Part shown: in pieces, positions 16,368 to 23,148 of the stretch
Layout of the letters: each line of letters opens with the position of its first letter
How positions within the stretch are numbered: the stretch's first letter is position 1
Assembly (NCBI GenBank): GCA_017481065.1
Contig: JAFUPT010000104.1
Location: 1-38,549, forward strand
DNA length: 38,549 nt
Direction: 5' to 3'
From: Clostridia bacterium
GTDB lineage: Bacteria > Bacillota_A > Clostridia > Christensenellales > Aristaeellaceae
Notes under the pieces: generated by a model
What the model was told of the DNA's origin: nothing
Databases searched by the model: none
The model's input: only the letters and a program-made list of their open reading frames with translations
Position numbers and translations under genes: made by a program

Positions 16368-16444
16368 CCGAAATGGATTTGCCTTCCAGAGCAATTCCGC
16401 TTCGGGTTTGCAGGCCCGGGCAGCGCCTTCCAGAGCGCCGCCCG
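16368..16444 (-). ncRNA. Twin hairpins with identical 8-nt loops (candidate cis-acting RNA)
   Basis: In the minus-strand transcript, hairpin A (16444-16417) has a 10-bp stem with one G-U. Hairpin B (16405-16368) has a 15-position stem with two mismatches and one G-U. Both present the same loop, TCTGGAAG, closed by the same two GC pairs, giving an identical 12-nt block 44 nt apart. The stems differ, so this is a repeat of loop plus closing pairs rather than a simple duplication. Loop-exposed GGA recalls CsrA-type binding, but the flanks do not match that consensus. No known riboswitch consensus fits. It sits between two fibre genes, directly before a terminator-like hairpin. Confidence 0.45.
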
Positions 16445-16456
16445 TTTCTGCGGGGC

Positions 16457-17206
16457 TTATTCTACAAAATCAGGGCTGGATTTTTCGAATTCGCTCCAGC
16501 GAATCTTCTGAATCTGCTCCTTGGTGAGCGCATCCTCGTTCACTGCTGCGGTTTCAACGCTCTGCGCTGCGGGGGACGGGCTGGGCAGAACAGTCCGGGG
16601 CGTTACCAGCTCCCAGGCCTTTTCCGCCGTGCTGATCTTTTCGATCGTGCCGTCCAGCTGCACTGCGTAAGCGGTGATCAGCAGGTAGGGCAGCTCTTCT
16701 GCGCCGGAAATCAGATCGCTCATATCCGCATCGCCATGGACATAAACCTTATTGTCCTTCAGCACCGGGAATTCGATGTTATCCGCAGCTGCGCCAACTT
16801 CGCGGTAATAAACGCCGGCAACACCAGCAAGGGGCTTCCAGCCTTCCGCCATATCATAGCTCAGATACTTGCCGAAATTGGCAGATTCATCCAGCTTTAC
16901 ATACAGCCAGCAGGCCTTGCTGCCCTTGAGCACGGTAACCTTCGGGTCCTTATCAATTGCGGCGCCCGGGGTCATCTCGTAATCATTGTCGTCCGGATTC
17001 TGGTCTCCGTCCGCGTCGGATTCCTCCAACTTGATGTTAATGTCGCCAACGGTAAAGGTATTCTTTATCGTTTGGGTCTGGTCCATCAGCCATGCGAGCG
17101 TGCCGCCGATGGCGCCGGACAAAGCAATTACCATCGCCATCATCATTACCAAGGTTTTCTTGCTGTGACGCAGGATGTCCTTCCAGCGGCGATTCTTCCT
17201 GTACAT
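16457..17206 (-). CDS. SipW-dependent TasA/camelysin-like protein
   Basis: A 249-residue exported protein. A basic N-terminus (MYRKNRRWKDILRHSKK) precedes a hydrophobic core and GTLAWLMDQTQTIKNTFTVGDINIKLEE, a SipW-type signal with the conserved NTFTVG. The body shares KDPKVTVLKGSKACW and AYAVQLDG with the next upstream protein (KDPTVTVEKGSEPAY and HAIQTTGF). The tail (about 200-249) is P/S/E-rich. Start 17206 is chosen because AAAGGAGG lies 8 nt upstream; a TTG further upstream is not compatible with that ribosome site. It is flanked by two paralogues in the same operon. Confidence 0.82.
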   Translation of the reverse strand: MYRKNRRWKDILRHSKKTLVMMMAMVIALSGAIGGTLAWLMDQTQTIKNTFTVGDINIKLEESDADGDQNPDDNDYEMTPGAAIDKDPKVTVLKGSKACWLYVKLDESANFGKYLSYDMAEGWKPLAGVAGVYYREVGAAADNIEFPVLKDNKVYVHGDADMSDLISGAEELPYLLITAYAVQLDGTIEKISTAEKAWELVTPRTVLPSPSPAAQSVETAAVNEDALTKEQIQKIRWSEFEKSSPDFVE

Positions 17207-17270
17207 TTGCTTTTCCTCCTTTCCCAAAGGATTCGTTTCTATTCAAGCGGTCCATGCCGCCGAGTAGCAA

Positions 17271-17993
17271 TTAGGTGGTCGGGCTTTCAGAGGGCTCATA
17301 GCTCGGCGCAGCCGAGGGAGCCACGGTGGGGAGCACGACGTCGTTCTGGTTGTTGAAGGCATTCCATGCCGCTTCTTCATCGTTGCCGAAGCCGGTGGTC
17401 TGAATGGCATGGCCTACAATCTTGATGGCGAAATCATCTTCCTTGGTCGTCGAATCGCCCATCAGCTCGAGCAGCTGAAATGCCGTGAGCTCCTCAGGCA
17501 CCGTGAAATGCGTGAACAGCGGGTCGAGCTTGACATCGGCAGCCTTCGCATCCACAACCTGATGGTAGCGGAATTCATAGGTGATGGTATCCGTGGCGGT
17601 ATCCACACTGGCGTTGTAGAGCGGCCACTTCGCATCATTATAGCCTTCGACCAGCACAGCGGGATGGAAACCACCGCTGATCATGCCGTTGAGCTTGGAA
17701 TAATGGTTTACCGTGACGATCATGCGCACATAGGCGGGCTCGCTGCCCTTTTCAACGGTGACCGTCGGATCCTTCGTGTATATCTCGGCCGGAACGAGGT
17801 GGTATTCGTTGCCGTCTTCCGTGCGGCTGCCGTCTCCCTTGCTGAGATCCTCTTCGTCCAGCTTGATCTGCACCTTGCCGACAGTGAAGGTGTTCGTCAC
17901 TTCCTCGGTATCGGTGAAGAACGCAACCGTTGCATACACGGTGACGCACACAAGCAGAGCGATGGCGACCGTCAATATTGCCAGCTTTTTCAT
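17271..17993 (-). CDS. SipW-dependent TasA/camelysin-like protein
   Basis: A 240-residue exported protein. The signal (1-24) is followed by FFTDTEEVTNTFTVGKVQIKLDEED, the classical camelysin/TasA N-terminus cut by SipW-type peptidases. Residues about 66-95 hold KDPTVTVEKGSEPAYVRMIVTV, and about 190-200 hold GHAIQTTGFGND, both shared with other proteins of the locus. The last 20 residues are P/S/T-rich (PSAAPSYEPSESP), perhaps a wall-spanning spacer, without a sorting signal. AAGGAGG precedes the start. It lies 26 nt downstream of the SipW gene, the enzyme expected to cut it. Confidence 0.85.
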   Translation of the reverse strand: MKKLAILTVAIALLVCVTVYATVAFFTDTEEVTNTFTVGKVQIKLDEEDLSKGDGSRTEDGNEYHLVPAEIYTKDPTVTVEKGSEPAYVRMIVTVNHYSKLNGMISGGFHPAVLVEGYNDAKWPLYNASVDTATDTITYEFRYHQVVDAKAADVKLDPLFTHFTVPEELTAFQLLELMGDSTTKEDDFAIKIVGHAIQTTGFGNDEEAAWNAFNNQNDVVLPTVAPSAAPSYEPSESPTT

Positions 17994-18019
17994 CAGGTTA
18001 GCCTCCTTAACGGTGGAGT

Positions 18020-19084
18020 TTAGCGGTAGTCAGAATCACTGCGGCGCACGCGCGTCGTCTGGCTTGCGCCTGTGCGGGTGCTGCGGCCCTGGGCGGAACC
18101 ATAGGAGCTGCTGCGTCCCTGGCTGGAGCCGTAAGCGGAGCTGCGGCGCGGGCTCTCGTAATCATCATAGCGGGACGAGGAACGGCTCGCCGCGCTGCGC
18201 GCAGTGGATGCTGTGCGTCCAGAGGAGCTGCCGGAGCTGCGGCGCGGCGCATAATCATCCTCATAGCGGCTGCGCTGGCTGGAGCAGGCCGGCTGCTGGG
18301 AAGAATAGCCGTAATCGTAGTCCGCGCTGCGCGTCCTGCGGGGCCTGTAATCATCGTCATACTGGGAGGAGCGGCTCCTCTGGGGACGGTAATCATCCTC
18401 GTAGCGGCTGCGCTGGGGACGGTAATCATCCTCATAGCGGCTGCTGCGCGGGCGCGCAGGCGCGTAGGAATCGTAATATTCCTCCTCGTAGCCCCGCTGG
18501 GAACGGCGATTGCCGCCCCGGGGTTCCGGCGCGGTATTGCCTGTAAAGAAGCCCCTCACCTTGCGGAAGAGCTTGTTGTCGCTGTCGGAAGTGAGCATCT
18601 CCGATATGAAAACAAGCAACACCAGCAGTATGCTCACGATAATCGTGGTGGTTATGCCAGTGGGGGACTGTATGTAATTCAGGAAATAACCCATCTGGGG
18701 CAGGCAGAATACCACCTTGCCGATGATATCCTCCACTTCCACCAGGGAGGAGTCTGCCACGCTGTTGGCGTCGCCCTTGGTGCGGTAGCGGATGATGCTG
18801 GAATTTTCCTCATCGGGCACCAACTCGATAATGCGGTGCGTTGCGATCACATTTTCTGATAATTTAAAGCTGATCGTATCGCCCACTTCGAGGGAGGAGG
18901 TATCAATCTTTTTTACATAAATCAGCGATCCGGTGGGATATTCGGGTTCCATGGAACCAGTCAGCACGCCGTAAACTTCGAAGCCGAACAGGCGGATGAT
19001 CGATACTGAAAATGCTAAAAATACAACAACGCATACCAATATCGAGCTGATCAGACGGAGAATAAGTTTCGCGTTTCTGCGCAT
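18020..19084 (-). CDS. sipW: SipW-type (ER-type) signal peptidase I with a long repetitive C-terminal tail
   Basis: A 354-residue membrane protease that removes signal peptides from TasA/camelysin-type proteins. TM1 is about 8-32. The catalytic Ser44 is in GSMEP, and His83 in ATHRI replaces the Lys of ordinary SipS enzymes, as in ER/SipW types. GDANSVAD (104-111) is the conserved Asp box. TM2 is about 143-162. Family members usually end soon after TM2; here about 190 more residues follow, rich in R, S, D, Y and P, with RYEDDYRPQRS-like 11-residue repeats. By topology the tail should be cytoplasmic and is probably disordered. In Bacillus subtilis the SipW C-terminus has a separate regulatory role in biofilm formation, so a regulatory or scaffolding role is possible. 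GGAGG precedes the start. Confidence 0.9.
   Translation of the reverse strand: MRRNAKLILRLISSILVCVVVFLAFSVSIIRLFGFEVYGVLTGSMEPEYPTGSLIYVKKIDTSSLEVGDTISFKLSENVIATHRIIELVPDEENSSIIRYRTKGDANSVADSSLVEVEDIIGKVVFCLPQMGYFLNYIQSPTGITTTIIVSILLVLLVFISEMLTSDSDNKLFRKVRGFFTGNTAPEPRGGNRRSQRGYEEEYYDSYAPARPRSSRYEDDYRPQRSRYEDDYRPQRSRSSQYDDDYRPRRTRSADYDYGYSSQQPACSSQRSRYEDDYAPRRSSGSSSGRTASTARSAASRSSSRYDDYESPRRSSAYGSSQGRSSSYGSAQGRSTRTGASQTTRVRRSDSDYR
18387..18452 (-). repeat. 33-bp tandem repeat inside sipW
   Basis: Two adjacent, nearly identical 33-bp units (18387-18419 and 18420-18452) encode 11-residue RYEDDYRPQRS-type repeats. Degenerate copies occur nearby at about 18345 and 18249. Such in-frame repeats can change copy number between strains. 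Confidence 0.8.
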
Positions 19085-19116
19085 TGTTTTCCTCCTGCAT
19101 TTACGCTGTCTGCCTC

Positions 19117-19143
19117 GCAGAACATGACATTTTTTTGTTCTGC
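19117..19143 (-). repeat. Inverted repeat in the sipW leader
   Basis: GCAGAACA and TGTTCTGC form a perfect 8-bp stem around an 11-nt A-rich loop, 33 nt before the sipW start codon. It could be a leader hairpin or a dyad operator; no T-run follows. Confidence 0.5.
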
Positions 19144-19190
19144 AGCAAATGATTTGGGCAGGAAATTAGCGATTGTCACATACATAACAT

Positions 19191-19219
19191 ATAATACTCG
19201 AGAAGGTGACAAAAATCAA
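19191..19219 (-). promoter_or_regulatory. Sigma-A promoter of the sipW-fibre operon
   Basis: Minus strand: TTGATT (19219-19214), a 17-nt spacer and TATTAT (19196-19191). This would drive sipW and probably the four genes downstream. Confidence 0.65.
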
Positions 19220-19343
19220 GCGTTATTCCTGTGTTTTATCATTTCCAGGACTTATTTAACATTTTTGTATCATTTTTGAATTAAATTAATACTGTATTTC
19301 GCCGTTGTAAATCCCTACTGTTTTTTTGAAGCCTGCGCATATG

Positions 19344-19380
19344 AAAAGCGGGAGCCGCACCGCAATGGTGCAGCCCCCGC
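19344..19380 (-). terminator. Strong intrinsic terminator after the divergent TasA-like gene
   Basis: Minus strand: a 14-bp stem (19380-19367 with 19361-19348, two G-U pairs), a 5-nt loop, then TTTT. It separates this gene from the sipW operon. Confidence 0.88.
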
Positions 19381-19392
19381 CTACTGCCGGGT

Positions 19393-20229
19393 TTATTCGC
19401 TTACAGCCACGAGATTTCCAGTTTTCGCAGCCTCGCTCCAGGGATGGTTACTCTTGGTCACGCTTCCAAAGACATCGTCAACGGAATTAGAATTCGCCGC
19501 ACCCACAGCCTGGCTGAAGATGCGCAGTTCATATTCCGCGCCGAGTGCCGCAGCATCCTCATTGGTCGTGGAAGCGTCCAGCACGATCTGTTTCAGGCTG
19601 GGCTGCGTGGTTTCGCCGGGGCTCACAGGATTTTTATAGGTAAAAGTAAAGAGCATGAAATCCTTGCCGTCGATCTTCGTATTGCCGATCTCTTCCCAGG
19701 TTCCAACATTTATATCGGCATTGTAGTTCAGGTATACCAGTTTTTCCACGATGTCATCCGGGTTTTCCATGGCGAAAACCGTGCGCACATAAGCGTCAAC
19801 GCCGCCATTTTCCGGCTTGCTCACGTTTGAAACGGTCACGATGCGGTCCATGCCGCCCGCCGCTTCCGCACCCCAGAAGTCTGCGCCCGCGACTGGAGCA
19901 GTCACCTTGTTTTCAGCCTTATTGAAGCCGGGGGAGGGCAGCAGCTGACCGTCATCCTCCTCGGCATTGTACAGCTTTAGCTTTCCTTGTGATGTCGAAG
20001 AATCGCCCGTATCAACGCGCTGATGGATATTCTGCTGTATCGCTATGTACGCCGAAGGCTCTGTGGCCTCATACTCCGAAGGCTCTGTGGCCTCAGCCGC
20101 AATGCTCAAATTGGCGCTCGCCGTCGCAGCCGTTTCCGGCGCTTTCACTGCCTTGTATGCGATGGTTCCGGTCACCGTCAGCGTTATGATCACCGCCAGA
20201 CTCGCAACCAATATCAGCAGCTTTTTCAT
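19393..20229 (-). CDS. Divergent TasA-like exported protein with an atypical SipW signal
   Basis: A 278-residue protein with an N-terminal hydrophobic segment (3-24) ending in GTIAYKAVKAPE. The position matches the SipW signals of its neighbours, but the FTD...NTFTVG block is missing. A 24-bp tandem repeat encodes ATEPSEYE/ATEPSAYI (about 51-66). The body matches the GLUG-fusion protein: MDRIVTVSNV, DAYVRTVFAM, QAVGAANSNSVDDVFG and SNHPWSEA. Start 20229 is chosen for GAGGA at proper spacing; an upstream in-frame ATG at 20256 adds a charged stretch unlike a signal. It has its own promoter and terminator and is divergent from the sortase gene. It could be a minor, tip or initiator subunit; that is inference. 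Confidence 0.75.
   Translation of the reverse strand: MKKLLILVASLAVIITLTVTGTIAYKAVKAPETAATASANLSIAAEATEPSEYEATEPSAYIAIQQNIHQRVDTGDSSTSQGKLKLYNAEEDDGQLLPSPGFNKAENKVTAPVAGADFWGAEAAGGMDRIVTVSNVSKPENGGVDAYVRTVFAMENPDDIVEKLVYLNYNADINVGTWEEIGNTKIDGKDFMLFTFTYKNPVSPGETTQPSLKQIVLDASTTNEDAAALGAEYELRIFSQAVGAANSNSVDDVFGSVTKSNHPWSEAAKTGNLVAVSE
20052..20099 (-). repeat. 24-bp tandem repeat in the divergent TasA-like gene
   Basis: Two 24-bp units (20052-20075 and 20076-20099) are identical over their first 20 bases and encode an ATEPS-containing 8-residue repeat. Confidence 0.85.
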
Positions 20230-20275
20230 ATCTGTTTCCTCGCTTTCTGTACGCATGCCAGTATAAGCATCCTAT

Positions 20276-20304
20276 ATTATAAACAATATACAAATATGCC
20301 GGAA
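20276..20304 (-). promoter_or_regulatory. Promoter of the divergent TasA-like gene
   Basis: Minus strand: consensus TATAAT (20281-20276) with a weak -35 TTCCGG (20304-20299) at 17 nt. The poor -35 suggests an activator. Confidence 0.5.
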
Positions 20305-20385
20305 AAATCAAGCCCTAAGCGCGCTTCACGGGAATATTTTCTTCACTGTCCGCTTTGAATGTGTGTAAATTCAAAAAAAGCCGTA

Positions 20386-20413
20386 TTGACACCGCTTCAA
20401 TTTGTGTTACCAT
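20386..20413 (+). promoter_or_regulatory. Promoter of the sortase gene
   Basis: Consensus TTGACA (20386-20391), a 16-nt spacer and an extended -10 TGTTACCAT (20405-20413). It is divergent from the TasA-like promoter about 80 bp away. Confidence 0.7.
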
Positions 20414-20446
20414 GATAAAAAGGAAATTTTGCAAGGCAGGTACGCG

Positions 20447-21328
20447 ATGGATTCTAGGAAATACGGAAAGCGCCGCCCGGTTTACCGGCGCGGCAGGCGG
20501 GCGCGGCGGCGCAGCCCCCTGGGCAAGCTCAGGCGCGCAATTCCGCTGCTGGTGTGCTTCGCCCTCATCGTGTATGGCGGCAGCCGGCTGGCGGCTTCCC
20601 TTCTGGGCCGTTCCAGTGCCGATAAGGTGAATGAAGAGCTGGCCCGCATCCGCGCCGAAGCCATTGAGGAGAGCCGCCAGGAGCAAGCCCTGCCCACGCC
20701 CACAGAAGCGCCCGGCGCCGTGGAAGCGCCCGCCGAATCCGCGGCTCCCTACCAGTATATCGGCGAAACCATGCTGCCCGAGAGCAAGGTGCTCCACATC
20801 ATCAATGAAGATTTCGTTGGCTGGCTCAGCCTGCCCGGCGTTTTCGACCTTCCGGTTGTCTACCGGGATAATACCTACTATGTTGACCATGATTTCTATG
20901 GCCGCAAGAATGATTCCGGCACCCTCTTCCTCGATGAAGGCCATCCCTTTGAGGAGGATTCCCAGTATCTCTTCATCCACGGCCACAACGTATACGACGG
21001 CAGCATGCTCGGCACGCTCACCCATTATCGAAAAAAGGAATTCGTTTCCGAGCATCCCTACATCTATTTCAACACCCTCTACCGCGAGGAAACCTATGAA
21101 ATCTTCGGCGTGATGCAGGTCACGGAGGAAGAAATGCATGGCCTGCTGCGCCTCGGCACCCCGGATTTCCTGAACGGCGCTGAATTCAATTCCTTCATCG
21201 AATCCCTGCGCCTGCATGCCCTTCGCTTCACCAGCGAAAAGCTCGACCCGGATGATTCCATCCTCGCCGTTTCCACCTGCTGGGAGGAAGAGCGCATCAT
21301 CGTGCTCTACAAGCGCATATCCCCATAA
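20447..21328 (+). CDS. srtB: Class B sortase
   Basis: A 293-residue membrane-bound transpeptidase that joins sorting-signal proteins to the cell wall or to each other. A strongly basic N-terminus (17 Arg/Lys in the first 30) and TM about 32-53 give an N-in, catalytic-domain-out topology. The active site is visible: His180 in IHGHNVYDGSMLGTL, Cys278 in VSTC, and Arg283 in the following RIIVLYKR. The Cys-Arg gap is short (5 residues). The class B pattern (GHNxxDGSM) is clear. Start 20447 follows the promoter; an in-frame ATG at 20402 would lie upstream of the transcription start. The obvious substrate is the VPDTG pilin at the far end of the divergent locus. Confidence 0.9.
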   Translation: MDSRKYGKRRPVYRRGRRARRRSPLGKLRRAIPLLVCFALIVYGGSRLAASLLGRSSADKVNEELARIRAEAIEESRQEQALPTPTEAPGAVEAPAESAAPYQYIGETMLPESKVLHIINEDFVGWLSLPGVFDLPVVYRDNTYYVDHDFYGRKNDSGTLFLDEGHPFEEDSQYLFIHGHNVYDGSMLGTLTHYRKKEFVSEHPYIYFNTLYREETYEIFGVMQVTEEEMHGLLRLGTPDFLNGAEFNSFIESLRLHALRFTSEKLDPDDSILAVSTCWEEERIIVLYKRISP

Positions 21329-21434
21329 AAAGCGCCCGCTTCTGCGAAACACTATGTATAAAAGTACGCCCTTGTACCCACCTGATAATTCCAACTTGTT
21401 TGATTAGAACTATCTTTATTTATAACGATACAAG

Positions 21435-21468
21435 AACAGCCACAACAGATTAATCTGTTGTGGCTGTT
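21435..21468. repeat. Perfect 34-bp palindrome
   Basis: Left arm 21435-21451 and right arm 21452-21468 are exact reverse complements with no spacer (arms AACAGCCACAACAGATT and its complement). It lies between the convergent sortase and ASKHA genes. No T-tract follows on either strand, so it is not a standard terminator; the strong hairpin could still shield mRNA 3' ends. Confidence 0.9.
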
Positions 21469-21469
21469 A

Positions 21470-21506
21470 AACGTCCTGCGGGCGCGTCCGCTACCAGGCG
21501 TTTTTT
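21470..21506 (+). terminator. Probable intrinsic terminator after the sortase
   Basis: An imperfect hairpin (ACG-T-CCTG pairing with CAGGCGT, inner GCGG/CCGC) is followed by TTTTTT (21501-21506). Confidence 0.6.
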
Positions 21507-23040
21507 ATTTCAGCCGCGCCGCAACGCTCGGATACTTATCCATATCCGTGTGGGGAATGAATTTCGCCGCATACATCCGCACGATGAAATCCGGAATTGA
21601 GGCGAACTGCACGCAGTACATCCGCTCCCGCAGGTCGGCGATATCCTCAAACCTGCCGATGTCCAGGAGCAGCGTCCGCGCGCCATCCAGGGAGGAATTT
21701 GCAATTGCGGCGTATTTTTCCCGGGGCAGATCCGGGAACATGCCGATGGTGATGGCGGATTCCAGGTCGGAATGGGCACAGAACGCGCCGGAGAGGTAGA
21801 AGCGGTCGATATCCTCTTCTGCGCAGCCCGCCGACTCCATCAGGCAGTCCACCATCGTGTGCGCCGCGGCCTTCGTCTCCAAATACTGCTTGATATCCGT
21901 CTGGGAAAAGTACAGCCTGCCGCCGTTTTCGCTCTCCGTTTCGAGGGCATAGACCGCCGCGTACTGCTGCTCCTCCTCGATGTACTGAACCCTGTCCGAG
22001 GCCGCCGGGTTCAGCTCGCCTGCGATGTTGATCCATCCGTGCAGCCGCATCTGTGCCAGCAGGTCGATGATGCCGGAACCACAGATGCCGAGGGGTTTCC
22101 CGCCACCGATGGTGGTGTAGCGCAGTGCATTGTCCTCCATCCAAACCTTGTCGATGGCCCCCGGCTGCGCCCGCATGCCAAAGCGGCTGATGTAACCCTC
22201 CAGGGCCGGACCCGCAGCGCCGGCGCCCGCCAGCAGCCAATGCCTGTTTCCCATCACCAGCTCGCCGTTGGTGCCGATATCAAAGAATACACCGAGGCCG
22301 TCCTTCTTGTAGAAATCCATCGTCAGCAGGCCGCTCACGATGTCGCCGCCGATATAGTTGGATGCGGCTGGAATGATGTACGCCATGCCCGCAAAATCAA
22401 AGCCCAGCTCGCTGCCGGCGAACCAGCCGGGATCATCCGTCACCGGCGCGTAGGGAGAAGCAAACACCGTCCAGCCATCCAGCCCCAGCAGGAAATGAAT
22501 CATGCAGGTGTTGCCGGAGATAATCATTGCCGGGCAGTTTTTCGCATCCACGCCGCTCTCCTCGCTGAGCCTTTCCAGCAGGCGGTTGAAGGTCTGCGCC
22601 GTCACGCGCTGCAATTCCCCGGCGCGGCCCTTCTCCTCCATCACATAGGTAATGCGGGTGAGTATATCCGTTCCGAAAGCGCGCTGGCCGTTGGCTTCGC
22701 TCACCTGCGCGATCACCGATCCGCTGTTTACATCCACCAGCTGCATGATGATGGTGGTGGAACCGTAATCCACGGCAATTCCATAGTGCTGCGCGCGGGT
22801 ATCGCCGCACTCCAGGGATACAAGCTCCCAATTATGCCCGGCAAAAACCAGCGCGGCAGTGATCCTGTATTCGCTCCTTTGGCACACTTCGTGCAGGCGT
22901 CCGAGCATCTTCAGCGGCAGCTTCACAGCCTCATAACCCGCCTCCTCCAGCGCATGCCGCAGCCGCAGGCTGTCGCTCCTGGGGTCCTCCTCGCTGGGCG
23001 GGGTCATTTCTATATAAATCTTCCTGCTGAAGCTGTTCAT
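21505..23040 (-). CDS. RACo-like ASKHA-domain protein (DUF4445) lacking the ferredoxin domain
   Basis: A 511-residue protein resembling the C-terminal part of RACo/RamA-type reductive activators of corrinoid proteins. The linker-like region (about 11-90) is followed by an ASKHA ATP-binding core with IAVDYGSTTIIMQLVD, GNTCMIHFLLG, VFFDIGTNGELVMG, GICGSGIIDLLAQM and FYLSGAFCAHSDLESA. Known activators carry an N-terminal [2Fe-2S] ferredoxin domain or C-terminal Fe-S clusters; neither Cys cluster is visible here. The electron donor would have to be separate, or the protein has another role. Start 23040 follows GGAGGG; a second in-frame ATG at 23058 overlaps that site. No corrinoid methyltransferase is in the window. 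Only a weak TATATG is seen upstream. Confidence 0.75.
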   Translation of the reverse strand: MNSFSRKIYIEMTPPSEEDPRSDSLRLRHALEEAGYEAVKLPLKMLGRLHEVCQRSEYRITAALVFAGHNWELVSLECGDTRAQHYGIAVDYGSTTIIMQLVDVNSGSVIAQVSEANGQRAFGTDILTRITYVMEEKGRAGELQRVTAQTFNRLLERLSEESGVDAKNCPAMIISGNTCMIHFLLGLDGWTVFASPYAPVTDDPGWFAGSELGFDFAGMAYIIPAASNYIGGDIVSGLLTMDFYKKDGLGVFFDIGTNGELVMGNRHWLLAGAGAAGPALEGYISRFGMRAQPGAIDKVWMEDNALRYTTIGGGKPLGICGSGIIDLLAQMRLHGWINIAGELNPAASDRVQYIEEEQQYAAVYALETESENGGRLYFSQTDIKQYLETKAAAHTMVDCLMESAGCAEEDIDRFYLSGAFCAHSDLESAITIGMFPDLPREKYAAIANSSLDGARTLLLDIGRFEDIADLRERMYCVQFASIPDFIVRMYAAKFIPHTDMDKYPSVAARLK

Positions 23041-23093
23041 GTTTCCCTCCAAATGCATCTTTGCTGATTACATATACCCTTTTCATCGGGCAG

Positions 23094-23132
23094 AAAAACG
23101 CCCCGCGCTCCGGGATGGCCTGAAACGCGGGG
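23094..23132 (-). terminator. Intrinsic terminator after the CofE-like gene
   Basis: Minus strand: CCCCGCG (23132-23126) pairs with CGCGGGG (23107-23101), followed by CGTTTTT. It separates the gene from the ASKHA gene downstream. Confidence 0.8.
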
Positions 23133-23148
23133 TTAAGTTTTCTTGGAA

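Larger units (their letters stand above)
19085..19392 (-). other. 308-bp gene-free regulatory region of the fibre operon
   Basis: No credible ORF is present. In minus-strand order it holds the terminator of the upstream gene (19380-19344), an AT-rich stretch, the sipW promoter (19219-19191) and a leader of about 100 nt with an 8-bp inverted repeat (19143-19117). The AT-rich section (about 19210-19340) contrasts with the GC-rich genes on both sides. Confidence 0.7.

Noticed and set aside
16368..16444. Glycine-riboswitch-like or T-box element at the twin hairpins
   Set aside because: A short TCTGGA resemblance to glycine riboswitches exists, but the conserved glycine core and the T-box AGGGTGG block are absent, and the downstream gene is not metabolic.
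18240..18452. Repeats that might suggest a CRISPR array
   Set aside because: They are in-frame 33-bp coding repeats in the sipW tail, without unique spacers or cas genes.
19117..19143. LexA-type operator before sipW
   Set aside because: GAAC and GTTC are present, but their spacing is far from the GAAC-N4-GTTC of Gram-positive LexA.
13932..21328. Mobile element or genomic island carrying the fibre locus
   Set aside because: No integrase, transposase, tRNA-flanking repeat or direct-repeat boundary is seen. Only the GLUG gene shows different codon use.
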